Below, one piece after another: positions 1-8,615 of a stretch of DNA of 58,387 nt (within the stretch, counting starts at the first letter, position 1; the number at the start of each line of letters is the position of its first letter). The stretch lies in the IMG/VR virus record IMGVR_UViG_3300008122_000003, positions 1-58,387 of that record; one strand, given 5' to 3'. This DNA is from a virus. The translations under genes were made by a program, and so were the position numbers. A model generated the notes under the pieces. It was not told the DNA's origin. It did not search any database and saw only the letters and a program-made list of their open reading frames with translations.

Positions 1-74
1 TGCCATCCCTATCTGTCCCTGCCATCCCTATCTGTCCCTGCCATCCCTATCTGTCCCTGCCATCCCTATCTGTC
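1..74. repeat. 19-bp direct tandem repeats, left end
   Basis: Three perfect head-to-tail copies of TGCCATCCCTATCTGTCCC start at 1, 20 and 39, and a fourth is cut short at 58-74. There are no spacers. The same unit fills the right end of the window, and the last six bases of the window (TGCCAT) equal the first six. The window is therefore probably a circular or terminally repeated molecule opened inside this array, so the true copy number is unknown. Function is not shown by the sequence. Confidence 0.95.
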
Positions 75-239
75 GTGCCCTTTGCGGTGCGCTGGCCCGC
101 CGATCCGTTGTGCCTGCTTTACCTGGACAACTGACGTGCATGGATCGCGGGCGCGTATCGGGGTGGCATTGCGTCTGTATGGTGCTGTAACAGCGTTGCG
201 GATCCGCATCAATAGGGGCATAGCTGTGTGATAGTTGCT

Positions 240-830
240 CTCGTTTGGATGAGTTACGGATTGTTTGTGTTAATGTCTGCCTCCCTTGCCTCTCCTGCCT
301 CCGTGTGTCGGGGCGACCGATGAGAAACTACTTATGTATCAAGGGGTTACGGGTCCCTCCCCTGGAAATCCGGATGATGGGAGGGCGAAGACTCGCGGGG
401 TGACACTTGCTACCGGATCCGCCATAGCCCCTCTGCCAGTTTTCGTGCAGATCAGCATTGCGGTGCGCCCGGCCATTGTTGGTTTCTAGGGTCGCCATGG
501 GCATGGAGACTGAGAAAATTGAAGCCTCCACCAAAGCCTCCCTATTAGCCTCCCTATTAAACCAATCTATTATCTATCTAAAGTATTGTTATATAAGGAT
601 ATATTTATAATAGAGAGTGTATTGGAGATATTGGAGGCAGACTATTTGAAGAAAGACTACGGTAGCAGTCTTATTGATAATTATTACTAATTAGGTTGTA
701 GTATAATATTACGGGGGTGTGAACTTTTGTGCCTCCTTGCCTCCATGCACCCCATGAGAAACGCCAAAACCTGTTAAAAAACAGATACTTACGGTGATTT
801 CAAATGGAGGCGTAGAAACTCAGCCTCCAC
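240..830. other. candidate replication origin: AT-rich core with GCCTCC motifs
   Basis: No convincing gene lies between 75 and 1105. Positions about 540-720 are strongly AT-rich in an otherwise GC-rich genome. Ten exact copies of GCCTCC surround this core: plus strand at 279, 297, 524, 536, 548, 731, 739 and 823; complement (GGAGGC) at 633 and 806. The copies at 536 and 548 lie in a 12-bp direct repeat (AGCCTCCCTATT). An inverted repeat AAGACT-N8-AGTCTT sits at 653-672. Short repeated motifs beside an easily melted stretch are typical of iteron-type origins, and the region lies just upstream of the replication genes. The origin role is inference; I found no good DnaA box. Confidence 0.45.
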
Positions 831-1047
831 AAGGCAGTTGACCCGGATTGCAGCTCATGTGCAAAAACACGCTTCCACGTATTCTCATTTGGCGATCTCG
901 GTTGATCGGTTCGGGATAACGGGGCTGTGACGTGCTACAAAATCCTGCAAATCGCAGCAAAACGTCTATCTCAAAAACGAAGCACGTCATCGGCGTGCTT
1001 CAATGTTTTAGGACATAACGTGACACATAACACCCCTTCCAGTTGCC

Positions 1048-1076
1048 ACACCGAAGCGCTTGGTGTACTTTACCAA
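1048..1076. promoter_or_regulatory. inverted repeats upstream of the AlpA-like gene
   Basis: Two overlapping short inverted repeats lie 30-58 bases before the first gene: ACACC (1048-1052) with GGTGT (1062-1066), and TTGGT (1060-1064) with ACCAA (1072-1076). The position suits an operator for the small regulator that follows. I cannot see a convincing -35/-10 pair here, so this is a weak call. Confidence 0.25.
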
Positions 1077-1105
1077 CTCAGACTATCCGCTAAAAAGGCA
1101 AGGTT

Positions 1106-1348
1106 ATGAAAAAAACAGGTGGCCGACTCGTGTCTGCCGTGGAGATTTGCGAAACGATAGGGATCAGCCGGCAGACGTTGCACGCTTGGCGGAATGGGCA
1201 AGTGCCAAACCTGCCGACGTTCCCCGAGCCGATCAAACTCGGCTGCAGGGTCATTCGCTGGTATGAGGTCGATATCGTGGAGTGGGCACGGAAGGCCGGT
1301 TTTGATTGGATGCGCGCAAGAAAACAACCTGAAAAAAAGGGCCTCTGA
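1106..1348 (+). CDS. AlpA/MerR-type small DNA-binding protein
   Basis: An 80-residue protein with one predicted winged helix-turn-helix: a recognition segment SAVEICETIGISRQTLHAW at about residues 9-27, followed by a wing with FPEPIKLGCRVIRWYEVDIVEW. This layout is that of AlpA-family regulators and phage excisionases, which bind DNA and act as transcription or recombination-directionality factors. The start is preceded by AAGGCAAGG. It is the first gene after the candidate origin and lies ahead of the primase, with inverted repeats just upstream. No integrase is visible, so a regulatory or origin-binding role is more likely than excision. The family is fairly secure; the function is inferred. 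Confidence 0.75.
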   Translation: MKKTGGRLVSAVEICETIGISRQTLHAWRNGQVPNLPTFPEPIKLGCRVIRWYEVDIVEWARKAGFDWMRARKQPEKKGL

Positions 1349-1453
1349 GAAAAACTCGAGGCCCGCTAAAACACACATGTGGCATGCACGGAGTCGATAG
1401 TAGCCCTGATAGGGCTGGTCGGCAACTGCGCATACTCCACGCTGGAGACACAG

Positions 1454-3883
1454 ATGGCGAACAATTTCAAAGAGTATGGGAAAACCCTGATAGAAAACGG
1501 GTTCAACATCCTCCCGATAGTCCCCCACGACGCCAAAGACCATTCCAGTCCCGGTAAAGCACCCGCACTGAAAGGCTGGCAGGAACATACCGCAACGGCC
1601 GACGACATCACCAAGTGGGCACGGTCACGCCAGCACTGCGGAATAGGGATAAACACGACACGCACACCTGCGGTTGATATCGATGTCCTGGACAGCGAGC
1701 TCTCTGACCAGATGGCGGAGTTCGTTATTGATCTGCTTGGCCAAGCGCCGCTGCGGATCGGACGTGCCCCGAAGAAGCTACTGGTCTACCGGGCCGAAAA
1801 ACCCTTTGCAAAGGTGAAATCTCACACTTGGATCAACGACGAAGGCGAGCGATGTGCTGTGGAGATCTTGGGCCACGGTCAGCAATTCGTGGCCTTTGGC
1901 ATCCACCCCGGTACCGGACAGCCCTTCACGTGGCCAACAGGGGATAACCCGCTTAACAACGACGCCAATTTCGACCTCAACGAGATAGACCTGCCAGCGG
2001 CCCGTGCCATTTGCGACGAGTTTGACGCTCAGGCCAAGGCTCGCGGCTGGGAGAAAGACCAGAAGGCCTCGCCGACACGCGGCCATGTGATCGGCAAGAA
2101 GCCGGAAAAGATGGTGGCGGACGCTGATTTTGGCGAGGACGCGGACCTTGTTGATGATTTGAGGGACACTTGGGACGGAACGGTCGAGGAATTGGCCGGA
2201 TTTCTTGACAAACTGCCCGCTGAGACCGAATACGGCAGGTGGGTCGCCGTTCTGGCAGCCCTGAAGGACGGGGAGAGAGAACCCGACGAGTTCAAGGAAC
2301 TGGCCCGCGAGTGGTCGTCCAAGGCCCCCAATTTCGATGAAGATTCGTTCGAGGATAAGTGGGAAAACGGCAATTTCGGCCGCTTGTCCTTGGACAAAGA
2401 CACGCCGGTGTCGAAGATCAACGACATCCGGAAGTGGGTCAAGTGGGCGCAGGATGACCAGAAAGCCCTTGAGAAGGTGATCCCGGGGCTTAACCGCGCC
2501 GAGACCCGAGCAACATGGGATGTGTGGCGCAAACGGCTCGGCAAACTGACTCTTAGCCCGTCCGTGGATGCTCAGGCGAAAGAAGCGGTGAACGCGGCAT
2601 GGGAACGCGTCAAGACAGAAGGGATCAACCTCTCCGAGTCCATCAACAAACTGGGGTTCCCCCACTTGTCGGACCGTGGCGGCCCCCTGAACACCGTCGA
2701 TAACCTCGGCTATCTGCTCTCGGAGTACGGGATCACTTGTCGATACGACGAAATCCGCAAGGAGCAGCGCATATCAGGGATCGGCAAGGATTTCAGCATG
2801 GACAACCGGGCCAACTGTGAGCTCTACGCAGTGGAGTCGCTGTGCAGCCTCAACACGTTGTCCACCGCGTCCACCGATAAGTTCTTGCGCACCATCGCCG
2901 ACCAGAACAGATACAACCCTGTGGAAGAATGGGTGATGAGCAAGCCCTGGGACGGGCGTTCCCGGCTCAAGGATCTGTATCGAACGGTGGAGAGCCCGAT
3001 GGACCTCCGGTTGAAAGAGACGTTGATCAGACGGTGGCTGGTGTCCGCGGTGGCCATGGGCATCGACGGCGGCAGCTCTCGCCGGCAAGCCCGCGGCGTC
3101 CTGGTGTTTGTCGGCGGCCAGTACATGGGTAAGACGCGCTGGGCCCTCCGGCTCGGGCCAGATGACCAGAACCTGGTGATGGAGGGCGTGGCGGTTGACC
3201 CTGACAACAAGGACACGGTGATCAACGCGCTCACCCACTGGATCTGTGAGCTGGGCGAACTGGATGCGACGTTCCGCAAGTCGGATATCGCCCGAATGAA
3301 GGCGTTTGTATCCCAGGGAACCGACAAGGTGCGAATGCCCTATGACCGCCGAGCGTCGGAATACGCCCGCCGCACGGTATTCTTCGCATCGGTGAACGAG
3401 CACAACTTCCTAGTGGACGAGACCGGCAACACGCGCTGGTGGACGATCCCGGTAACGGCGGTCAACCACGACCACGACATCGACATGCAGCAGCTGTGGG
3501 CGGAGGTCTACGCATTGTATCGCCGCGGCGAGCAGTGGTGGCTCACGGCCGAGGAAAACAAGGCGCTCATCGAGCACAACCGGGATCACGAGAATACTGA
3601 CCCGATCGAAGAGGCGATCCTTGACGATTTTGACTGGACCAGAACAGGTAAGAACGACGAAAAGGTGCGCATGACGGCCACCGAGGTGTTGAAGGTGATC
3701 GGCTACAAGAACCCGAGCAAGATGATGGCCCGAACGGTATCGAACATTCTACGGAGACTTGTCGGCGATCCGCGCAAGACCCACGGCGGGCGGCGAGTCT
3801 TCGACATGCCACCGCTATCAGGCAGCGCACCTGCAGGTTTCGACGACACCGGAATGCACGATGATGATGACGATGAGCTATAG
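1454..3883 (+). CDS. primase-polymerase / VapE-type helicase
   Basis: An 809-residue two-part replication protein. The N-terminal third resembles bifunctional primase-polymerase domains, with an acidic pair in AVDIDVLD (D75, D77) as the likely metal-binding residues. The C-terminal half is a virulence-associated E (VapE) P-loop domain with Walker A GGQYMGKT at about 554-561 and conserved WICELGELD and FFASVNEHNFL segments. Such proteins prime and unwind DNA in phages lacking separate DnaG- and DnaB-like genes. The ATG at 1454 was preferred because GGAGA lies seven bases upstream; an in-frame ATG at 1379 has no ribosome site. The protein ends in a highly acidic tail, DDDDDEL. Role well supported by family. 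Confidence 0.88.
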   Translation: MANNFKEYGKTLIENGFNILPIVPHDAKDHSSPGKAPALKGWQEHTATADDITKWARSRQHCGIGINTTRTPAVDIDVLDSELSDQMAEFVIDLLGQAPLRIGRAPKKLLVYRAEKPFAKVKSHTWINDEGERCAVEILGHGQQFVAFGIHPGTGQPFTWPTGDNPLNNDANFDLNEIDLPAARAICDEFDAQAKARGWEKDQKASPTRGHVIGKKPEKMVADADFGEDADLVDDLRDTWDGTVEELAGFLDKLPAETEYGRWVAVLAALKDGEREPDEFKELAREWSSKAPNFDEDSFEDKWENGNFGRLSLDKDTPVSKINDIRKWVKWAQDDQKALEKVIPGLNRAETRATWDVWRKRLGKLTLSPSVDAQAKEAVNAAWERVKTEGINLSESINKLGFPHLSDRGGPLNTVDNLGYLLSEYGITCRYDEIRKEQRISGIGKDFSMDNRANCELYAVESLCSLNTLSTASTDKFLRTIADQNRYNPVEEWVMSKPWDGRSRLKDLYRTVESPMDLRLKETLIRRWLVSAVAMGIDGGSSRRQARGVLVFVGGQYMGKTRWALRLGPDDQNLVMEGVAVDPDNKDTVINALTHWICELGELDATFRKSDIARMKAFVSQGTDKVRMPYDRRASEYARRTVFFASVNEHNFLVDETGNTRWWTIPVTAVNHDHDIDMQQLWAEVYALYRRGEQWWLTAEENKALIEHNRDHENTDPIEEAILDDFDWTRTGKNDEKVRMTATEVLKVIGYKNPSKMMARTVSNILRRLVGDPRKTHGGRRVFDMPPLSGSAPAGFDDTGMHDDDDDEL

Positions 3884-3913
3884 CAAAATACGTCAAATAT
3901 CGTAAAACAGAGG

Positions 3914-3942
3914 TTGACAGGTGCGTGCACCGAGCGTATCTT
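3914..3942 (+). promoter_or_regulatory. sigma70-type promoter with internal palindrome
   Basis: TTGACA at 3914-3919, a 17-bp spacer, then TATCTT at 3937-3942: consensus spacing and a consensus -35. A palindrome GGTGC-GT-GCACC occupies 3920-3931, immediately after the -35, where a bound repressor would block RNA polymerase. It should drive the block starting at 3995 (DUF2800, DUF2815, polymerase). The -10 TATCTT is also used by most of the early promoters in the right half, but their ACTAACGA palindrome is absent here. Confidence 0.75.
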
Positions 3943-3994
3943 CAACCTCGTCAAGTCAAGACATGAACCAACCTAACCAAATACGGAGATTGCC

Positions 3995-4405
3995 ATGAGC
4001 ATCCAAGTTACTTTCACCACCGAACAATTCGAAAAGAACGCAGCCACCATCCTGGCCATGTTGAAAGGCGGTTCCGCCGCCACCGAGACCAAGACCGTTG
4101 CCAAGGAAGAAGAGCCTGCAGCGACCACCACTCGCAAGACCACCACTCGCAAGACCACGGCCAAGACAGCCCCCAAAGAAGAGCCGAAGGTGAGCCTGCA
4201 GGAAGCCAAGGACGCGCTGATCGCCGTCAAGGATGACGAGAGCCTCGGTATCGCCGAAGCCCGCCGCATCATGAAGGAAGCCGGTGTGCCGGAAACCAAG
4301 ATGGCAAACCTTGCCCAGGAACACGCCGAGAAAGTGCTTGAACTGGCGAAAATGCTGCTGGAAGGCGCGGGCAATGACGACGAGGAAGATGAAGAAGACC
4401 TGTAA
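3995..4405 (+). CDS. small acidic-tailed protein of the replication block
   Basis: A 136-residue protein of unknown function. Residues 1-30 form a short helical region. Residues about 43-65 are a Thr/Lys/Arg/Ala-rich repetitive linker (TTRKTTTRKTTAKTA), like flexible DNA-contacting linkers. The C-terminal half is a predicted helical domain (LQEAKDALIAVKDDESLGIAEARRIM is split here only by length) ending in the acidic tail DDEEDEEDL. The gene is first after the promoter at 3914 and its stop overlaps the DUF2800 start (TAATG). Its place suggests an accessory role in replication or recombination, perhaps as a protein-protein adaptor. I do not recognise the family. Confidence 0.8.
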   Translation: MSIQVTFTTEQFEKNAATILAMLKGGSAATETKTVAKEEEPAATTTRKTTTRKTTAKTAPKEEPKVSLQEAKDALIAVKDDESLGIAEARRIMKEAGVPETKMANLAQEHAEKVLELAKMLLEGAGNDDEEDEEDL

Positions 4406-5769
4406 TGACGGTCGCACCTCGCATCCGTAAGTCTGGCCGAAAGGCCAGACTTATCACAAACAAGACCGCCTTGGCCAAACTGGCTGAGGAAATAAACAAA
4501 TCAGGGCACTCAGTATTTTCACCGTCCGGTTCAGCAATGTGGCTTCACTGCGCCGGAAGCCTTATCGCGAACATGATGGAGGAGGACCGAACCTCACCAG
4601 AAGCCGCAGAAGGCACTGTGGCGCATTTCGTCGCAGAGACATGGCTGAGGTCAGGTCGGAAGCCGAAAGAGCTCATAGGCACCGTACAGGTCGTCGAGGA
4701 GCGAGGTTTAAGGTTCGAAATACCGGTCACCCAAGTCATGATGGACTATGTCCAAGAGTACGTTGACTGGTGCATGTTCGAACCCGGTGAGCATTACACC
4801 GAAACGCGGGTGTTCTTCAGCGAGCTGACACCGCTCCCTAACCAGTCAGGAACGGCAGACCACGCAGCGTGCCAACCCGGCAAACTGGTGATCACCGACC
4901 TGAAGTATGGGAAAGGTATCCAGGTGTTCGCGGAAGGGAACACACAGGCGCAGATTTATGCCCTTGGGTTCTTCCTGAAGTATGACCATCTCTACCACTT
5001 CGAAGTGATCGAGATGCGGATTGCCCAGCCACGGCTCGGACATTTCGACAGCTGGACGATCAGCCGGGCTGAATTACTGGAGTTCGCTGATTACCTCAAG
5101 GAACGGGCCACTGCCGCATGGCAACCCAATGCCCCAAGGAGCCCCTGCGAGAAGGCGTGCCAGTGGTGCAAGGTCAAGTCGGATTGCGTCGCCCTGGCGA
5201 GACTGCAGCACGCTCTCATCGAGGGCAACTTCAAGGACATTGGCCGGGAATACACAGGCGAAGAGCTTGAGGAGTTCGCAGACTGGATCGGACGCGGCAA
5301 ATACAGAGTGAGGCCCGCAGACGTGAGCAGATTTACAACAGAGCAACTGGCCAAGCTGCGGCCATATCGCCGACTGGTGGAGTCATGGTGGCGCACCATG
5401 GATGAGAACTTGGAGCGCAGAGCCCTGGAAGGCGAGAAAGTCCCTAACATGAAACTGGTTGAGGCCCGCACCAACCGCGAATACGTGGACGAGGCTAAAG
5501 CCGCAGACCTGTTAATCATGTACGGATTGGAAGAAACACAGATCTACACCCGCAAGCTCTTGTCGCCAACACAGGCAGAAGATGCGCTGCGGAACGAGCT
5601 CAAAGTACCGAAGAAGGTAGCCCACGAGGCCCTGGAGCGGTATGTGAGAAAACCGGCAGGGAAACCAACATTGGTGCCCATGTCGGACAAGCGCCCCGAG
5701 TTGGAGTCGTATGAAGAGGACCTCTGGGATGATGAGGGGATGTTCGACGATGAAGACGACGAGCTGTAA
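4405..5769 (+). CDS. DUF2800 family, Cas4/RecB-like nuclease
   Basis: A 454-residue member of DUF2800, a phage family related to the PD-(D/E)XK Cas4/RecB nucleases. The family signature SPSGSAMWLHCAGSL lies near residues 34-48. The nuclease core shows GTADHAA followed by VITDLKYGKG (about 150-170), giving the acidic and lysine residues of the D...ExK type, and a Cys cluster CEKACQWCKVKSDC near 250 as in Cas4 iron-sulphur proteins. It probably processes DNA ends in phage recombination and sits beside a single-strand-binding candidate, a common pairing. The start overlaps the previous stop (TAATG). The protein ends in DDEDDEL. Confidence 0.85.
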   Translation: MTVAPRIRKSGRKARLITNKTALAKLAEEINKSGHSVFSPSGSAMWLHCAGSLIANMMEEDRTSPEAAEGTVAHFVAETWLRSGRKPKELIGTVQVVEERGLRFEIPVTQVMMDYVQEYVDWCMFEPGEHYTETRVFFSELTPLPNQSGTADHAACQPGKLVITDLKYGKGIQVFAEGNTQAQIYALGFFLKYDHLYHFEVIEMRIAQPRLGHFDSWTISRAELLEFADYLKERATAAWQPNAPRSPCEKACQWCKVKSDCVALARLQHALIEGNFKDIGREYTGEELEEFADWIGRGKYRVRPADVSRFTTEQLAKLRPYRRLVESWWRTMDENLERRALEGEKVPNMKLVEARTNREYVDEAKAADLLIMYGLEETQIYTRKLLSPTQAEDALRNELKVPKKVAHEALERYVRKPAGKPTLVPMSDKRPELESYEEDLWDDEGMFDDEDDEL

Positions 5770-5811
5770 TCAGTAAATCGACTAAACCGATAAGACGGTA
5801 AGGAATGTGAA

Positions 5812-6456
5812 ATGGCAAAAGGTCCCGCGATTATCCGCAAACTTAAAAACGGCTCTGAAGTGATCGGTGCTCTCTACGAGGGCGGCATCATCAAGATCCT
5901 GAACGTCCGCGCAAGCTACCCGCACCTGGACAAGCCTTACGCTGGCGATGACGGTGGTGAGCCGAAGTTCTCCATCCTCGGATTGGCAGATAAGGCTACC
6001 CACGAAGCGGTCAAGGAAGCCTGTGTTGAGGTGATTGATGGCCTCAAGAAGGCCAACAAGAATGCGAAAGTGGCCAAGGACAAGCTGTTCATCAAAAACG
6101 GTGACGACAGCGACAAGGAAGAGTGCGAGGGGATGTGGACACTCTCGGCCCGTGAGACAAAGCGTCCGAAGGTTCGCGATGGCAACGGTGACCTGCTTGA
6201 AGTGGACGAGATCGCCGACGTGATCTACCCGGGTTGCTACGTCGATATCATCATTCGCCCGTGGTTTCAGGATAATAGCTATGGGAAGCGCGTGAATGCG
6301 AACTTGCTGTCTGTCAAGTTCCGCGCGGACGGCGAGCAGTTCGGTGAAGGCCGTATCGACGATGACGACCTGTGGGATGAAGACGACGAGGCGCCGAAAT
6401 CAGGCGGCAAGAAGTCCAAACCCTCCGATGACGATGATGATGATGACGACCTGTAA
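5812..6456 (+). CDS. DUF2815 family, probable ssDNA-binding protein
   Basis: A 214-residue DUF2815 protein, a family usually paired with DUF2800 and thought to act as a phage single-strand DNA-binding protein. The core has family-like segments: NVRASYPHL near residue 30, KPYAGDDGGEPKFSI, and PGCYVDIIIRPWFQDN. The C-terminus is a run of aspartates ending in DDDDL, matching the acidic tails by which SSB proteins recruit partners and avoid self-binding. AAGGAATGTGAA precedes the start. A terminator follows, so this highly needed binding protein may be made in excess over the polymerase downstream. Family assignment is good; binding activity is inferred. Confidence 0.82.
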   Translation: MAKGPAIIRKLKNGSEVIGALYEGGIIKILNVRASYPHLDKPYAGDDGGEPKFSILGLADKATHEAVKEACVEVIDGLKKANKNAKVAKDKLFIKNGDDSDKEECEGMWTLSARETKRPKVRDGNGDLLEVDEIADVIYPGCYVDIIIRPWFQDNSYGKRVNANLLSVKFRADGEQFGEGRIDDDDLWDEDDEAPKSGGKKSKPSDDDDDDDDL

Positions 6457-6473
6457 TCAACGTTAACCGTCGC

Positions 6474-6500
6474 CAAGCCCACCTAAGACGTGGGCTTTTT
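6474..6500 (+). terminator. rho-independent terminator or attenuator inside the replication operon
   Basis: AGCCCAC-N7-GTGGGCT followed by TTTTT. It lies between the DUF2815 gene and the polymerase gene, whose ribosome site (AAAGGAG) starts five bases after the T run. I see no new promoter here, so it probably lowers, rather than stops, transcription into the polymerase. Confidence 0.8.
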
Positions 6501-6516
6501 CGTCAAAGGAGCCAAA

Positions 6517-8613
6517 ATGTCAGACTTCATCAACCTCGACTTCGAATCCCGTTCGGAGATCGACCTCAAAAAATACGGCCTTGACCGCTATTCAGCCGAT
6601 CGGTCCACCGAGATCATCATGTCCGCATGGTCTGTCAACGGCGGCCGTGTCCAATACTGGGACATTACCGACAGCAAACGCCCACCAGCCGAGCTACGAG
6701 AAGCCTTGGCGGATCCGGACGTCATGAAGTGGGCTTTCAACGCAGGTTTCGAGCGCATCATGACGCTGCGCCGCTGGGGTATCGAGACGCCATACGAGAG
6801 CTGGCGCTGCACCATGATCTTGGCATACATGATGGGCTTCTCAGGGGACCTCGCTACGATCGGCAAGGCGATGGGCCTGCCGCAGGACAAGCTGAAACTG
6901 GATGAGGGCAAGAAGCTGATCCAGATGTTCTGCAAGCCAAAGAAACCGACAAAGAACCAGCCTTACCGCTGGTTGGATGCATTGACCAACCCGGAAGAGT
7001 GGGGCAGCTTCGGCGGATACAACCGGCAGGACGTTGTTTCAGAGATGGCCATCAAGGCGAAGCTGGACAGCGACAAATACCCGATCCCAGAGCGCGAGTG
7101 GCACATGTACGCCATCGACCAGCGCATCAATGACCGGGGTGTGCAGATCGACACGCACTTCGCCAAGCAGGCGCTCACCCTGGCGGAACGACGCAAGCCG
7201 GCTATCATCTCCCAGATGAAGCGGATCACCGGCTGTGCGAACCCGGGGTCAACCCCGCAGTTGCTCCCATGGTTGCAGGCCAACGGCTACCCGTTCCAAG
7301 ACCTGCGGGCGGACACCGTGAAGAAGGTGATCCGTGAGGCCGATCATAACGGCATCGAGCCGGTCGCGGTAAACGTGCTGCGCATGCGCCAGAACTCCAA
7401 CAAGAGCAGCTTGGCCAAATACCAGACCATGCTGGATGCCTCCGGTGAAGACGGCCGGTTCCGCTTCTCCCTGCAGTTCCACGGCGCATCACGCACAGGC
7501 CGCTGGGCTGGTCGCCGGATCCAGACACAGAACCTGCCACGCACGCCGAAGGCCTTGGAAGAAGTCACCCCACTCAGCTGGGCCAACGAGATGATCCGCG
7601 CAGGAGACCTGTCAGGCCTCGACCTGCTGAACGGCGAGCCAATGGATACATTGGTCGGATGCATCCGATCGGCGTTTGTACCCGGCCCTGGCAAAAAGTT
7701 TGTGGTGTGCGACCTGTCTTCCATCGAATCTGTAGTTATCGGCTGGGTGACTAACTGCAAGTGGTTCATGGACACCCTGGCCGCAGGCCACGACATATAC
7801 CGAGCGTTCGCCGGCGAGTGGTTACACCTGCCATACGAAGAGACCAAGCCACACCGCGGCAAGGCAAAACCGGCGACCCTCGGCGCTGGATTTCGCCTAG
7901 GCGGTGGTGACCTACTGGAGGACGGCAAGAAGACCGGCCTGTGGGCCTACGGCGAGAACATGGGCGTGTTCATGACCAAGGAGGAGGCGCACTCATCGGT
8001 GCAGGCCTTCCGTGAGTTGTGCCCCGAGATCGTGCAGACATGGTATGCGCTTGAGAACGCAGTAAAACGCTGCTTGAGCACCAAACAGGATGTGAAAGTT
8101 GTCCGACGCTGCGACGACGGCCCAGACTACGAGCTGCCCCTGGTAATCGAGTTCCGCAAACCATTCCTCTGCATCAAGCTGCCGTCAGGGCGCCGACTCT
8201 ACTATTTCGACCCGAAGATGGAGCAGCGCACCATGAAGGGCAAAGACGGAGAGGAGTATACCAAGGCGAACTTCAGCTACATGTCGAAGCCGATGCAAGG
8301 GAGCGGCTGGGTCCGGGTTTACTCCCACGGTGGCAAACTGGTGGAGAACATTGTTCAGGCGGTGGCCCGGGATGTACTGGCGATCGGCATGTCTCGCGTC
8401 GATAAACACGGCCTCACGCACGAGCATCTTCCGTGGGACATTGAGACAGTCATGCACATCCACGATGAACTGGTGAACGAGGTGGACGAAGACGCAGATG
8501 ACGATCAGGCCCTGGCCTTCGTCCACCGTTGCATGACAGCGGATATCAGCTGGGCCCCCGGGTTACCCCTCGGCGCAGCGGGCTTTGTTCATGATTGCTA
8601 CCGGAAGGATTGA
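6517..8613 (+). CDS. family A DNA polymerase (phage Pol I)
   Basis: A 698-residue replicative polymerase. The N-terminus carries a 3'-5' exonuclease domain starting with NLDFESRSEIDL (D8, E10). The polymerase domain shows motif A VCDLSSIES with D399, a motif B region near HRGKAKPATLGAGFRLGGG, and motif C IHDELVNEV with HDE at 649-651. No 5'-3' exonuclease domain is present, as usual for phage enzymes. The ATG at 6517 was chosen because AAAGGAG lies just before it; an in-frame ATG at 6490 falls inside the terminator stem. It replicates the phage DNA together with the VapE protein and the helicase downstream. Its C-terminus (YRKD) lacks the acidic tail of its neighbours. Confidence 0.95.
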   Translation: MSDFINLDFESRSEIDLKKYGLDRYSADRSTEIIMSAWSVNGGRVQYWDITDSKRPPAELREALADPDVMKWAFNAGFERIMTLRRWGIETPYESWRCTMILAYMMGFSGDLATIGKAMGLPQDKLKLDEGKKLIQMFCKPKKPTKNQPYRWLDALTNPEEWGSFGGYNRQDVVSEMAIKAKLDSDKYPIPEREWHMYAIDQRINDRGVQIDTHFAKQALTLAERRKPAIISQMKRITGCANPGSTPQLLPWLQANGYPFQDLRADTVKKVIREADHNGIEPVAVNVLRMRQNSNKSSLAKYQTMLDASGEDGRFRFSLQFHGASRTGRWAGRRIQTQNLPRTPKALEEVTPLSWANEMIRAGDLSGLDLLNGEPMDTLVGCIRSAFVPGPGKKFVVCDLSSIESVVIGWVTNCKWFMDTLAAGHDIYRAFAGEWLHLPYEETKPHRGKAKPATLGAGFRLGGGDLLEDGKKTGLWAYGENMGVFMTKEEAHSSVQAFRELCPEIVQTWYALENAVKRCLSTKQDVKVVRRCDDGPDYELPLVIEFRKPFLCIKLPSGRRLYYFDPKMEQRTMKGKDGEEYTKANFSYMSKPMQGSGWVRVYSHGGKLVENIVQAVARDVLAIGMSRVDKHGLTHEHLPWDIETVMHIHDELVNEVDEDADDDQALAFVHRCMTADISWAPGLPLGAAGFVHDCYRKD

Positions 8614-8615
8614 TC

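Noticed and set aside
286-534. Small open frames in the left non-coding region (both strands), also at 927-1109 and 1060-1266
   Set aside because: No ribosome sites, no protein-like pattern, and mutual overlap with the repeated GCCTCC motifs.
1106-1348. AlpA-like protein as evidence for an integrated prophage
   Set aside because: No integrase, attachment site or lysogeny repressor was recognised, so the gene alone does not show lysogeny.
1379-1453. Upstream start for the VapE gene
   Set aside because: The ATG at 1379 lacks a ribosome site; GGAGA before ATG 1454 fits, and family similarity starts after it.
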